Origin: Atherix ibis
Taxonomy: Eukaryota; Arthropoda; Insecta; Diptera; Athericidae
Length of the DNA: 64,000 nt
NCBI GenBank assembly: GCA_958298945.1
Contig: OY282605.1
Location: 116,556,267 to 116,620,266, forward strand
Direction of reading: 5' to 3'
Shown: piece after piece, positions 46,961 through 57,516 of the stretch
Layout of the letters: every line of letters starts with the position of its first letter
Numbering within the stretch: position 1 is the first letter of the stretch
Made by a program: the position numbers and the translations under genes
Notes under the pieces: model-generated
What the model was told of the DNA's origin: nothing
The model's input: the letters and a program-made list of their open reading frames with translations, nothing else
Database searches by the model: none

Positions 46961-47325
46961 TAAACCAATGGAAATACTGCAGGGGAGGAGCCCAACTCGG
47001 CGTCAAATCACATTATCTTGGTGGTCAATAAGAACATGTTTTGGCATGCACATTTGTTTATGGTTAATCATGATTTTTTAGAATTAAAATATCCTTTTTC
47101 TTTTACACATATGTTTGATTAGATAAATAAATTGCATTGATATAAAAAAAAGGTATCATACTAAAAAAATCCCAGTCATAAAGAAATAAGTTAATCGAAG
47201 CCGACTTTAATACAATACTATCAATAAACAATTGTCTAATCAAATAATCAGTGCTTTTTGTCAGTTGTTATCAGCGTTTTTTGTAAGAAAATGTGCACTT
47301 TATTAATATCATTAATACCTTACAG
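46961..47325. other. Region just upstream of the LRR exon
   Basis: No start codon in the LRR frame is present. A potential 43-bp intron (GTAAGA at 47283, ACAG ending at 47325) could precede the LRR exon. Confidence 0.4.
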
Positions 47326-48738
47326 TTTTGGGGATTCAATTGTTCTTTTTCAAAACTATATTTAACCAAAAATAATATTGAAACATTACCGGATAACGTG
47401 TTCGAATTTTTGTTTAACTTGATAGAACTCAATTTAAGTAATAACAAATTAACTAAATTAAATGTTAGACTTTTTGACAATTTGCATTTTCTGAAATATT
47501 TATATTTATCTAAAAATAAAATTGATGAAATAAATGCAGATGCGTTCAGTAATGATAATCAATTAAGCATTTTGGATTTAAGTGCAAATTTATTATCGAT
47601 AAATGACCATAAATCATTTATATTTATAAGTCAATTAAGTAATCTTGACAGATTCATCTTGGCTAACAATTTAATTGATCAATTAACATCAAGAACATTT
47701 TCTGGACTTAAGAATCTAACATTATTAGATCTAAAGAAAAACAATATTAGTATTATCGAAGATAATACATTTAATGAGTTGCCAAAATTGAAAACATTAT
47801 ATTTATCGAAAAATAAGATAACGAATTTTAATGTTTCTATAATTCTAACACTAAGTAAATTAGAAACATTGGACATAAGTGGAAATTTTATATCTGAATT
47901 TAATGTAATTTGCGCTTTGAATTATACAGAACTAAAAGATTTGTATATACAAAATAATAATATAAGTTGCCAATATTTGGAAAGAAATAAAGAAGAATTT
48001 GAAAATCGATTGAATCCGTTCGATTGTAGTGGATGCCATAATTGGGTATCGTTTAAAACTGTGGAAAATGAATATTCGGAATGCATTAATGAATTTCACA
48101 AGCAACAAAACGAGCAAAAAGGCGAAATATCTGAAAAGAATGTGAAAAAAACTGAAACTAATTTTCAGAAACTGAAAAGAATTATTTTCCAGCAGCTAAA
48201 GGAAAACAAAGAAAAATCTGAAGAGAATTTTCAGAAACTGGGAAGAAATATTTTCCAGCTAAATAAAAACCAAAAAAAAAGTTTGCAGCAGCAAAAAATA
48301 AATAATGACAAACAAAGTAAAACATTTAAAAAGAATTTCCAGGAACTAAAAGGAGATATTTTCCAGCTAAAGGAAAACATTCAACATCAAAGTGAAAAAA
48401 ATGAAGGGAGTTTCGAGAAACTGAAAAGAAATATTTTCCAGCAGCTACAGCAAAACATTCAACATCAAAGTGAAAAATATGAAGAGAATTTCGAGGAACT
48501 GGAAAGAATTATTTTCCAGCTAAAGGAAAACAATCAACATCAACGTGAAAAATATGAAGAAAATTTGAAGAAACTGGAAAAAAATATCACCCAACTAATA
48601 GAAGAGAATCGAAGTCAATTTAAAATAATTGAAGAGAATTTCAATATCGTGAACAGATTTTTAGTGGTACTGAGTGGCTTGAGTGTTGGATTTTTAATTT
48701 TACATTTTTTCTGTCCAATTGGAAGACTATTTATATAA
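47326..48738 (+). CDS. LRR + coiled-coil + C-terminal membrane protein (5' incomplete)
   Basis: An open frame of 470 codons after an acceptor-like TTACAG at 47325. Eight to nine leucine-rich repeats (LYLTKNNIETLPDNVF, LIELNLSNNKLTKL, LKYLYLSKNKIDEI, LTLLDLKKNNISII, LKTLYLSKNKI, LETLDISGNFI) end in a small Cys cap (NPFDCSGCHNW). A charged coiled coil follows, built of four to six units of about 25 residues (F(E/Q)KLKRNIFQ..., ENIQHQSEKYEE). A final hydrophobic segment (FLVVLSGLSVGFLILHFF) is probably a membrane anchor. No methionine codon occurs in this frame, so the start and any signal peptide must be on an upstream exon I could not find, or the gene is truncated. The layout recalls LRIM/APL1 immune proteins of mosquitoes, a resemblance of architecture only. 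Confidence 0.75.
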   Translation, partial: FWGFNCSFSKLYLTKNNIETLPDNVFEFLFNLIELNLSNNKLTKLNVRLFDNLHFLKYLYLSKNKIDEINADAFSNDNQLSILDLSANLLSINDHKSFIFISQLSNLDRFILANNLIDQLTSRTFSGLKNLTLLDLKKNNISIIEDNTFNELPKLKTLYLSKNKITNFNVSIILTLSKLETLDISGNFISEFNVICALNYTELKDLYIQNNNISCQYLERNKEEFENRLNPFDCSGCHNWVSFKTVENEYSECINEFHKQQNEQKGEISEKNVKKTETNFQKLKRIIFQQLKENKEKSEENFQKLGRNIFQLNKNQKKSLQQQKINNDKQSKTFKKNFQELKGDIFQLKENIQHQSEKNEGSFEKLKRNIFQQLQQNIQHQSEKYEENFEELERIIFQLKENNQHQREKYEENLKKLEKNITQLIEENRSQFKIIEENFNIVNRFLVVLSGLSVGFLILHFFCPIGRLFI

Positions 48739-49140
48739 AATGTATTGGATAACTTTAAAAAATTTGAAAGCACAAAAAAATTAGTTAATGATTATACAAA
48801 AATATCGAAAACATATGTTAATGTTCACGTATTAAATTTAGGATTTTATATTTCCAATAAGAAATATTTATTATAAAAAAAGACTAAAAAAAATTCGGGA
48901 TGTAATAATATTTCGGGAGCGTTAATAATTCAGATTTGACAATTTTATTGTAATTTATTAATTTATTTTGTAACAAAATTAACATTTACTCAAATTAATG
49001 TTTTATGTCATTTATTTTAATGACAGTTTCGTATTTTTAATAAAAATTTGAAAAGAAATTTTATGCCATTCATTTCAAAAAATTGTAAGCAAATGTGATT
49101 TTTAAATTAAAAAGACAATAATTTGTACAAAAACAAAAAA
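48739..49140. other. AT-rich DNA downstream of the LRR gene
   Basis: Presumed 3' UTR and intergenic DNA. Nothing recognised. Confidence 0.5.
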
Positions 49141-49375
49141 TCATTTCACGAAACGTATGTGATTTGACCGCCATGATCTTGCGATTTGACATCGATGGGC
49201 TTTTTTCTTTGAGGCTATTTGAAAGGAAACGTGTCTAAGAACAATTTACGACCTAAAGAACAACATTCGACAAGAAATTGAGGCTATTGCTCCACTTTTG
49301 TTGGGAACTCATCAAAAATATCGACGTGTAGAAGCAGGCGTGGTCGTCATATGAATGATATTGTTTTTTTTTTAA
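49141..49375 (+). mobile_element. C-terminal fragment of a DD41D-like transposase
   Basis: With stops, this reads WPP(x)SCDLTSMGFFL(x)GYLKG, then VSKNNLRPKEQ and a tail RRGRHMNDI. This matches the last-aspartate region and C-terminus of the 13.0-kb and 61.0-kb elements. The aspartate or glutamate position is G, and no ends are visible. Confidence 0.65.
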
Positions 49376-50342
49376 ATATAATTGTATTAGATTCTAATCT
49401 CATTTTTAATAAAAATTTCCATTAACTGCTCTCGATGTGGTTTGTGTTTTAATTTAAATACTAAAGCCCTTCGAAAGTTTTTTAAAACATGAGAAATCCT
49501 CTAAAAGCAAAATTTCGGATTGTAATCAATAAAGAAAAAGTTTTCAAAAGTGAATAAAGCCAACAATATGTAAGACCCATAATTTATTTTTAAAAAAAAG
49601 GAGAATATTTTTAACCGAGCTAAAATAATATTAAATAAATGTTAATTACTAAAATAATTTTAAAAATAAAATATAATAAGTTTTTCATAGCACGATTGCT
49701 ATTTTTCCATAAATAGATTGCAAACCTTAATGAATACAACTGACAACGACAAAAGATTTTGCCATTTCAAATATTTTTCAATAACGGTGAAAACATATCA
49801 GCGTTATTGAAAAATCCTTAGATCATAAAAAAATTACATAAAAGAAAAGCTGTTAAAAGAGGCAAGAAAACTAGAAAACAATGTTTGCTTAAATAAAATA
49901 ATTCCAAGTAATTTCTAAATATAGAAATATTAAATTGGCTGAATCATAAATTGGAAACTTTTTTAAAAGATATTTTGGACAATATTTCTTAAAAAATAAA
50001 GTATTTCAATAATTTATAAAATAAATTATTCAATGCCCATGATCCTCAATAGATGGAAGTAGTATCGAAAGCATAATGTGCGAAGCATTCGAATTGAATA
50101 CTGTTCTATGTAAGAAGGATATTGAAAGAATTGACTTACTCAAATCCGTATAGATGGAATCTTTTCTACTATAGTCATTTAGGTCGGAGTCTTTTTGCAT
50201 TAGTCTAGGTTATATGCTGTGGTAGAATTTTTTTCTTTCCCAATCTCTGCGTATTTTTAAAAATTGTTCAAACAAAAGTAAAGTTCTCATTCACAAGACT
50301 TCGATCAACTAAATTTTTCATATATTTCTCATTTTGAAATTT
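49376..50342. other. AT-rich intergenic DNA
   Basis: No exon or recognisable element. Confidence 0.5.
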
Positions 50343-51440
50343 TGGGTTGTTCGGAAAGTAATTTCGGTTTTTCCCAACAGGGGAAATAATTGTAGTTTTT
50401 CACAACCAACTTCACACTTACGCCGCATAATCATATGTATTTTGACAGCTGACATAGCAAGACTTGCTTGTGAAAAAATGCTGTTCAAGCAAGAAAAAAG
50501 ATAAAAATTTATCAATTATATTGTAGAAAAGATAAAAATGCTGTTCAAGCAAAAAAAAAATATTATCCGATGTGTATGGGGAAGATGTGTTAAGTGAGCG
50601 CCAGACACAATAAAGGCATTAGTTGATGCAAACCGGCGAATAACAATTCGTGAGAGCCATTTGAAACGGCTACGTTTAATCTCGAAGGGTTTCTCATCTT
50701 CTTACGGAAAAAAATTTGTGCCGTCGCATTGACGTTTGTGATTTGCTTCTCAAACGCCAAAAAAAATGATTTATTTTTGAAGCGTATCATAACTGGGGAC
50801 GAGAAATGGGTTGTCTACAACAATGTTATGCGTAAAAGATCCTGGAATAGAAGAGATGAACCGACTCAAAGCACTTCAAAAGCCAATATTCTTCAAAAAA
50901 AAGGTTATGCTATCTGTTTGGTGGGATTTTAAAGGAATCGTTTATTTTGAGCTTCTACCGAGCAATACAACGATCAATTCTGAAATGTACTGTCATCAGT
51001 TGGACAAATTGAATGATTCACTTAAAGAAAAATGACCAGAATCGGTCAATAGGAAAGGTATAGTGTTCCAACAGGATAATGCGAAACCACATACAAGTTT
51101 GACCACTCGGCAAAAGCTTTTAGAGCTTGGATGGGATATACTGCCACACCCACCATACTCTCCAAACCTAGTACCTTCCGATTATTATTTGTTCCGGTCT
51201 CTACAAAAATTTTTAGACGGTAAAACGTTTAATTCAAATGAGTAGGTCAAAAATCACTTGGATCAGTTTTTTGCCAGCAAAGAAGAAAATTTGTATAGAC
51301 GTGGAATCATGCACCTGCCAGAAAGATGCCCAAAGGGTATTGAATCAGACTGGACAAAATTTAATTGAATAAAATATTAATTCACTATAAGAAAATCTTT
51401 CATTTTTATTTAAAAAGAAATTTCTTTCCGGACAGATTAT
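50343..51440 (+). mobile_element. mariner, same family as 20.9 kb, decayed
   Basis: The left end TTGGGTTGTTCGGAAAGTAA matches the 20.9-kb element; the right end (TTTCTTTCCGGACAGATTAT) is imperfect. The catalytic half is well kept: RIITGDEKWVVYNNV, KKVMLSVWWDFKGIVYFELL, VFQQDNAKPHTSLTTR, SPNLVPSDYYLF (D,D,34D). The N-terminal half is deleted and scrambled, with a short duplication (AAAAATGCTGTTCAAGCAA near 50480 and 50535). Frameshifts lie near 50900 and 51034, and a stop at 51243. Confidence 0.9.
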
Positions 51441-51949
51441 CCAACAGATTATTTTCTTTAAAAAATCATTTCTAGTAAAATTTTTTCTGAAATTTATATT
51501 CTTGACGCCACAAAAACTCAGGCCATTTATCGACAACTAACGTACTAGATGCAGACGTCACAGTGTCGCTAAATCATGATACGAAAAAAGTTTTTACATC
51601 TTCAAAATAGTAGATTTTTTTGCTATTACAAATAATTATCTATTTCATTAGTTAATTTTGAAAGCGATTTGGTTATTTATTAATAGGCCCTCCCTCTAAT
51701 CTCAGTCCTGTCATTTTTTTAGATTTATAAGATCTTTCATGACTGTGTTGAACGTTTGGGCTGCATTTCAAAAACAAATTTGTGTATCCTGTTTAATCCT
51801 ATATAATGGATATCTTAATTTCGTCGTTTTATTCCACTTAATGATGGCGGTTTAATAAATTTTCGTTATTGAAATAAATCGATAAATTTATTAAAGTCAT
51901 TTTATTTTTATATTTTTATAAATTAATTTTATTGATTCTTTTCGTGAAT
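51441..51949. other. AT-rich intergenic DNA
   Basis: Nothing recognised between the mariner and arm 2 of the inverted duplication. Confidence 0.5.
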
Positions 51950-53655
51950 TGCAGACATAAAAATTCAGAGGCAATTTCTCATCAAAGCCGAATAATAATC
52001 AACGTATTCTTATCGTTATTTTTTTGTATATGTGATTTTATTATATTATATTATGAAAATGAAAGTTCTGCTGTTTTTCAGTTTATGGGTAGCTTTTATT
52101 TTATTGTATGTTGTGAAATAAATACTCGTATAATATAATATGTCGTTATATTATTATAATTTCACAGAATTTATAGGAGATGTTCTTATCAATTCGGAAT
52201 AATACGAGTAATTAACATAATATTAAACATAGTCTTATCGTGATTTTTTTTTTACAAAATTATATAAAATATTATATCATGAAAATGAAAGTTTTGCCCC
52301 TTCTCAGTTTGTATTTAGCTTTTGTCTTATAAGAATATAAATAATGTTGTGAAATTAATACTCGTAAAATATAATATATCGTTAGAATAACAAATAACAA
52401 ATAATACAATCAGCTATGAAAATAATGGAGGAACACAGTCTAATTTTACCTGAAACAGATAATGTTTCACGAAATAAATATATTAAAAAACCGTTTGAGA
52501 ATTTGGAAAAACAAAAAACAAAATTTTTCGATGATCAGTTAATAATTACTGTTGTTAACTGAAACAATTTAAAATGTTTAGAATATTTGCTTGGACTTTC
52601 TGATGATGTATCAGTGATTAATTGTCCGATTTCATCCGCTGACGATGAAGAAAAATGCGGCTTTACAGCATTGCATATTGCAGCAATGTACGGATATGAT
52701 GATTATTTGGATTTATTAATAAGAAAAGGTGCCAGAGTTGATAGTAAAACTAACCAGGATATTACACCGCTCCACTTAGCAGCACGATCACAACATTTGA
52801 ATTGTGCTAAATTGTTATTGGAGTTCGTTAAAAATAATGAACAACATTTTAAGGGTGGCCTAAATGAATTTCTTAATTGTACTGATAATGGGAAATGTAC
52901 CCCACTGCATATGGCGGTCGAAGGCATTCGAATTGCGAGAGACACGTGCAGTGCAGTAGAGTTGCTAAAACTTCTATGCAGTTTTGGTGCGAAATTGGAG
53001 AAAAAGGATGCAGGGGGCTTGACTCCTTTACATTTATCAGCCATGTATGGCATTACGGATTGTGTTAAGGAATTTATCAAACAAGGTTCAAATATCACAT
53101 CAAAGTCCCGCCTAAACTCGACTGTCATTCAAACGATAAAACTAAGAACTTCAAAAGCATTCGAGGCACTAGTAAACCGAATGAATTGTGGCATTATCCT
53201 CCAATGTGAAAAAAAATGCAATATGCCTGAAGCTATTAAATTGAATTACAATGTAATATTTCCGAAAGAAATTTCTGATGGATCTCATCTTAATTATTTG
53301 GCGGAAATAATGAGAGACTCCCCGAAACAGATAATCGATCATCCTTTATGTTCAGCGTTTATACAATCGCACTGGAATAAAATTCGAACGCTTTTCATTT
53401 TACAAATAATAAGTTTAATAATTTTCAATTTATTTATTTTTTTGAATGCACTGACAGCGCTCTCGATAAATTTTGAAATTGTTGGATGTATAAAGAATAC
53501 TACAATGCATGAACTATTGCGGACAATGCCATTTAATGTAAATGTACAGTGGTATGTGCTGATAATTTTCGGATTTCTCGATTTTTTTTTTTTTTTTTTT
53601 TATTTGACAGGTTTTCATTTCTATGTTACACATAGACATGAGAACACAGTCACTC

Positions 53656-56607
53656 CTATGGAGCATATAGCGGCACTAGAGCCTCTGTGAACTCTCTCCA
53701 TCTGCTTCTGTCCTGAGCGAGCCCTTTTACTTCCGACCATGATTTGCCAGTTTGTTGGTGTTCGCGCTCGACTGATCTTCTCCAAGTGGTCCTTGGACGT
53801 CCTCTGCTGCGATTGCCCTGTGGGTTCCAATCTAGTGCCATCCTTGCTATGTCCGTAGGTGGTTTTCGCAAGGTGTGGCCAATCCAACTCCATTTCCTGC
53901 GTTTGATGTTATCTAGCAGGGGTATTTGCTTCGTGAGAAGAAGCAGCTCATCGTTCGTTATCCAGTTCGGCCAGAAGATCTTACTTATGCGTCTCAAGCA
54001 TCTGTTCACAAATGCCTGTGGCTTGCGAGTCGTGCTGACTGTTACTTTCCATGTTTCGCAGCCGTACAGCAGGACTGGCTTGACGTTTGAGTTGAATATT
54101 CGAAGTTTGAGTGCTATGGAGAGATGATTGGAACGCCATACGTTCCCAAGTGAGGTGTACGCTTGTCGCGCCTTGTTGATGCGCGTTTGGATGTCTATTT
54201 CAGTTCCACCATCCTTGCTGAGCATGCTGCCAAGGTAACAGAACTTTTCGACATCTTCGACTTGGGTACCGTGTAGCATCAAGGGTCTCTCGCAGGTGGC
54301 GCCGACACGCATCAATTTGGTCTTTTTGATGTTGATTCTCATCCCAACTTTTTCTGCGTTGGAGGCCAGTGCATTCAGTTTCTCCTGAATGCCGTTGAAG
54401 GTGTGGGACATGAGGCATATGTCGTCGGCGTAGTCCAGGTCGTGGAGCTTCTCACGCAGTGTCCACTGTATACCGTTGCTGGCTGTGCTGTTCGTGCGTT
54501 GAAGAACTTGGTCTAGGGCGATTATGAAGAGGATAGGCGAGATTATGCAACCCTGCCTGACTCCTCTCGAGATGTTGAATGTATCGCTGTTTCGTCCTTT
54601 GAGACGCACTCTACACGGGGCCTCGCGGTATAGTTCTCGGATTAGATCGATTATGGCCTGCGGGATGCCTAGTTCAGCCAGAGCACTCCAGATGGCGTCG
54701 CGAGAAATCATGTCGAAGGCTCTTTCGAAGTCAACGAAGAGAAGATAGAGCGGGCTGTTCCATTCGTTCGACTGTTCAATGATCATTCTTAGGCTGTTGA
54801 TGTGATCAATACAGGAGCGGTTTGGTCTAAATCCAGACTGCTCGTTGCGGAGGGCACTTTCCACTGTTGGAGTGATGCGAGTCAGGATGATTGATGCGAT
54901 TAGTTTCTGGATGGTGTTCAGCAGCGTGATTCCCCTCCAATTTTTGCAATCGCCAAGGTCACCTTTCTTCGGGATGGTGATAATTACTCCTTCTTTCCAG
55001 CTGTCCGGGAAGTGGCATTGTGTCCAGGCTTTTACGATTATAGGATGCAACAGCGAGGCCAGAAGTGGCGGGTCAAACTTCAGAACTTCTGGGGCCAGGT
55101 TGTCAGGTCCGGGTGCTTTGCTGTTCTTAAGCTTGTTGATTGCTGTTGTGATCTCCGTCATCGTAGGTGGTGTTGTTGGGATGGATCTTTGTGGGTTTCT
55201 GCGCATCACTGTAGGAGGAGGATGGAAATCTGGAGCTATTGGAAGGGATTCTGAGAAGAATTCCTTCCAGCGGTCGAGTTGTTCTTCATCCGTGGGGAGA
55301 GTTTGACCGTCTTTGTCCTTAAGTGGTGGCAGTGAGGGTGTTATTCTTCCGGATAGTTTGCGAATTGATGCATAGACACTGCGGATATCGCTCCGGTGTG
55401 CAGCGGCTTCTGCTTCGCTCGCTATTTCGTTGAAGTAGTTCCTCTTGTCATTCCTTGCCATGCGTTTGACCATCTTTTGAGCAAGGTCGTACCTCGTCTG
55501 TAGATGGTGCCTTTCCTCGCGAGTTTGAGCAGTTTGGAGTAGACCTTTCAGCTTTCTTCGTTTTCCTATTTGAGTCCAGGTTGACTCGCGGATCCACTCT
55601 TTCCTCTTGTAGTTCCGAAAGCCCGTTGCTTCCTCTGCAGCGGACTTTAGTTTGCCCAGTAGAGAAGGCCATGTCAGCCTTTCGGCATTGTGGCTAACTT
55701 CCTCCAGCTTGTTCGCAAATACCTCGGCTGTCTCTGGATTCTGCAGGCGTTGGATGTCGTGCCTGCGTTCTGCGCGATCTTGTCGTTTCTTGGTTGCCGC
55801 AGGCCTTAGTCTGACCACCCCAAGTAACAGCTGATGGTCGCTGTATATGTCAGCTCCTCGGATTGTCTTGACGTCCAGTAGCGATCCGAGGAATTTTTTG
55901 CTTATTAGGATGTGGTCTATCTGGTTGCGGGTCACGCGATCCGGAGACTGCCAGGTGTATTTGTGGATGTTCTTGTGAGGAAACTTGGTGCCACCGATGA
56001 ATAGTTGATGAGTTGAGCAGAGGTCAGTGAGACGGTTCCCGTTGTCATTTCCCTCTGCATGAAGGCTGTGTGTTCCAATGATCGAGCGAAGATCAGTGTT
56101 GTCCCGGCCTATTTTAGCGTTAAAATCGCCCATTACAATTTTTATGTCGCTCTTCGGGGCAGATTGAATGCACGTCTCTAATTGGTGGTAGAAGGCTTCT
56201 TTATTGGCGTCATCATCTACTTCAGTTGGGGCATAGCATTGCACGATGGTGATGTTTCGGAACTTCGAGTGGAACCTGGCTGTTAGAAGGCGGTCGGAGA
56301 CCGGTTTGTAGCCCATGAGAGATCTCTTTGCGTTGGCTGATAGGATTAATCCGACTCCACAGTGATGTCCACTGTCGTTGCCGCTGTAGATGAAGTGTTC
56401 ACCCGTCTGTGTTGCGAGGATTCCTTGATGTTTCCACCTTGTTTCGGAGATTCCCAGTATGTCGAGATTGTAGCGTCGCATTTCGGAAGTAGCTTGCGCC
56501 AGACGAGAAGTTTGGGAGAGAGTTCGCACGTTCCAGGTTGTTCGGTGAAAGCCAAATGTCGTTTTACCTGATGTGTTGTCCGGTTGATTACTCTTGTGCT
56601 GTTTCAT
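53656..56607 (-). CDS. LINE endonuclease-reverse transcriptase
   Basis: 983 residues, single ORF. An N-terminal AP-endonuclease domain covers about residues 20-260 (TWNVRTL, ISETRWKHQG, CYAPTE, GDFNAKIGRD, SDHQLLLGVV). A linker with basic and helical sequence follows. The reverse transcriptase lies at about 480-760: IPKKGDLGDCKNWRGITLL, EQSGFRPNRSCIDHI, FVDFERAFDMI, GVRQGCIISPILF and catalytic LDYADDICLM. The C-terminal domain has FCYLGSMLSKDGG, LLYGCETWKV, RRKWSWIGHTLR and WNPQGNRSRGRPRTTWRR. There is no separate ORF1 and no RNase H. The ATG at 56607 is shortly downstream of the structured leader. The protein belongs to the APE-type LINEs annotated as craniofacial-development-protein-2-like; the clade is not assigned here. 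Confidence 0.95.
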   Translation of the reverse strand: MKQHKSNQPDNTSGKTTFGFHRTTWNVRTLSQTSRLAQATSEMRRYNLDILGISETRWKHQGILATQTGEHFIYSGNDSGHHCGVGLILSANAKRSLMGYKPVSDRLLTARFHSKFRNITIVQCYAPTEVDDDANKEAFYHQLETCIQSAPKSDIKIVMGDFNAKIGRDNTDLRSIIGTHSLHAEGNDNGNRLTDLCSTHQLFIGGTKFPHKNIHKYTWQSPDRVTRNQIDHILISKKFLGSLLDVKTIRGADIYSDHQLLLGVVRLRPAATKKRQDRAERRHDIQRLQNPETAEVFANKLEEVSHNAERLTWPSLLGKLKSAAEEATGFRNYKRKEWIRESTWTQIGKRRKLKGLLQTAQTREERHHLQTRYDLAQKMVKRMARNDKRNYFNEIASEAEAAAHRSDIRSVYASIRKLSGRITPSLPPLKDKDGQTLPTDEEQLDRWKEFFSESLPIAPDFHPPPTVMRRNPQRSIPTTPPTMTEITTAINKLKNSKAPGPDNLAPEVLKFDPPLLASLLHPIIVKAWTQCHFPDSWKEGVIITIPKKGDLGDCKNWRGITLLNTIQKLIASIILTRITPTVESALRNEQSGFRPNRSCIDHINSLRMIIEQSNEWNSPLYLLFVDFERAFDMISRDAIWSALAELGIPQAIIDLIRELYREAPCRVRLKGRNSDTFNISRGVRQGCIISPILFIIALDQVLQRTNSTASNGIQWTLREKLHDLDYADDICLMSHTFNGIQEKLNALASNAEKVGMRINIKKTKLMRVGATCERPLMLHGTQVEDVEKFCYLGSMLSKDGGTEIDIQTRINKARQAYTSLGNVWRSNHLSIALKLRIFNSNVKPVLLYGCETWKVTVSTTRKPQAFVNRCLRRISKIFWPNWITNDELLLLTKQIPLLDNIKRRKWSWIGHTLRKPPTDIARMALDWNPQGNRSRGRPRTTWRRSVEREHQQTGKSWSEVKGLAQDRSRWREFTEALVPLYAP

Positions 56608-56764
56608 GATAAGATGTTTTCTTATGGCTTGTCAGGCCAGCGAAGCAACCCCCAGTGACGTTGGGGGACCCTACGGACTACATATGGAAGGCTTGTAGTC
56701 GGCCTCTCACCCCGGCACCAATGCCGAGATGGCGGCAGCGGGAATCGAACCCGCTAACCTACCT

Positions 56765-56877
56765 GCGACGCGCGGTTTACGAAGTGGTCACCCATCCGAG
56801 TACTAACCACGCCCAGTCCTGCTTAACTTCGGTGATCTTACGAGAGCCGGTGGATCCAGGATGGCACGGTCGCAGAT
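56765..56877 (-). repeat. 5S-rRNA-like start of the full LINE
   Basis: The minus strand reads GATCACCGAAGTTAAGCAGG, GGGCGTGGTTAGTACTCGGA and TGGGTGACCACTTCG in 5S order. The box B-like GGGTTCGATTCCC follows at about 56735-56750, but the box A part of the tRNA-like segment (present in the short copy) is missing here. Confidence 0.85.
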
Positions 56878-57417
56878 GGATTTCTCGATTTGATTTTAAA
56901 CATTCCCTTTTGTTCGTGGAGACATTTTAAATCTTTCCAAAGTATTTTGAGTTTATTATCGATTGTCTCTGTGTGGTTTTCGCAAGTTTGTCGATTCGAA
57001 ATACCATACAGTTGGCAAAATACAATCGATGTTTTTGTTAATTTACTTTTGGGTAGCTGTCTTATGGTACTGATAGGACAGCAAACTTATTGCAGTGTAT
57101 ATGTGACACTACTCTACTATTTGGCATTTGATTTAATCATAATATTCATACCATTCTTGTATTTGCTGAGTGCCGCCACCGTTTGTTTCCTTTTGATTTT
57201 CCCAATATAGTATTGATTATCTTTGTATTAGTTATAAGTATATGGATGACGAATTTGCTCATATCGATGACTGTCGATAATATTGAAAATCGAAAGAAGG
57301 ATGCGATTCAGGCAAGATGGATAAAACAGGCTGATTTCTTAGCGGTTTGGCAATCGTTATTTATCGTTAAATTATGTTATCCTTTAACTATTACAAAAGA
57401 AGAAACTGTTAAAATAG

Positions 57418-57516
57418 AAGATTCCAATGAAAATGAGAAGAGTTTTGGAGAAGATTCCAATGAAAATGAGAAGAGTTTTCGAGAAGATTCCAATGAAAAT
57501 GAGAAGAGTTTTCGAA
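57418..57516 (+). repeat. Three 33-bp units in the TRPA pseudogene
   Basis: GAAGATTCCAATGAAAATGA, then GAAGAGTTTTxGA, occurs three times. It encodes the 11-residue unit EDSNENEKSFx, which is present once (EDSKGNEMSFR) in the intact gene at 17.4 kb. Confidence 0.92.

Larger units (their letters stand above)
53585..56877 (-). mobile_element. Full-length LINE with intact ORF, inserted in the TRPA pseudogene
   Basis: A 3.29-kb non-LTR retrotransposon on the minus strand, with a poly-A tail (T run at 53585-53601). It is flanked by the 14-bp direct repeat GGATTTCTCGATTT (53571..53584 and 56878..56891). Its 5' UTR starts with a 5S-rRNA-like segment; the ORF follows at 56607. The perfect duplication and unbroken 983-codon ORF indicate recent insertion. 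Confidence 0.95.

Noticed and set aside
54845..55306. 153-codon plus-strand frame inside the LINE
   Set aside because: It is a shadow frame antisense to the reverse transcriptase ORF.
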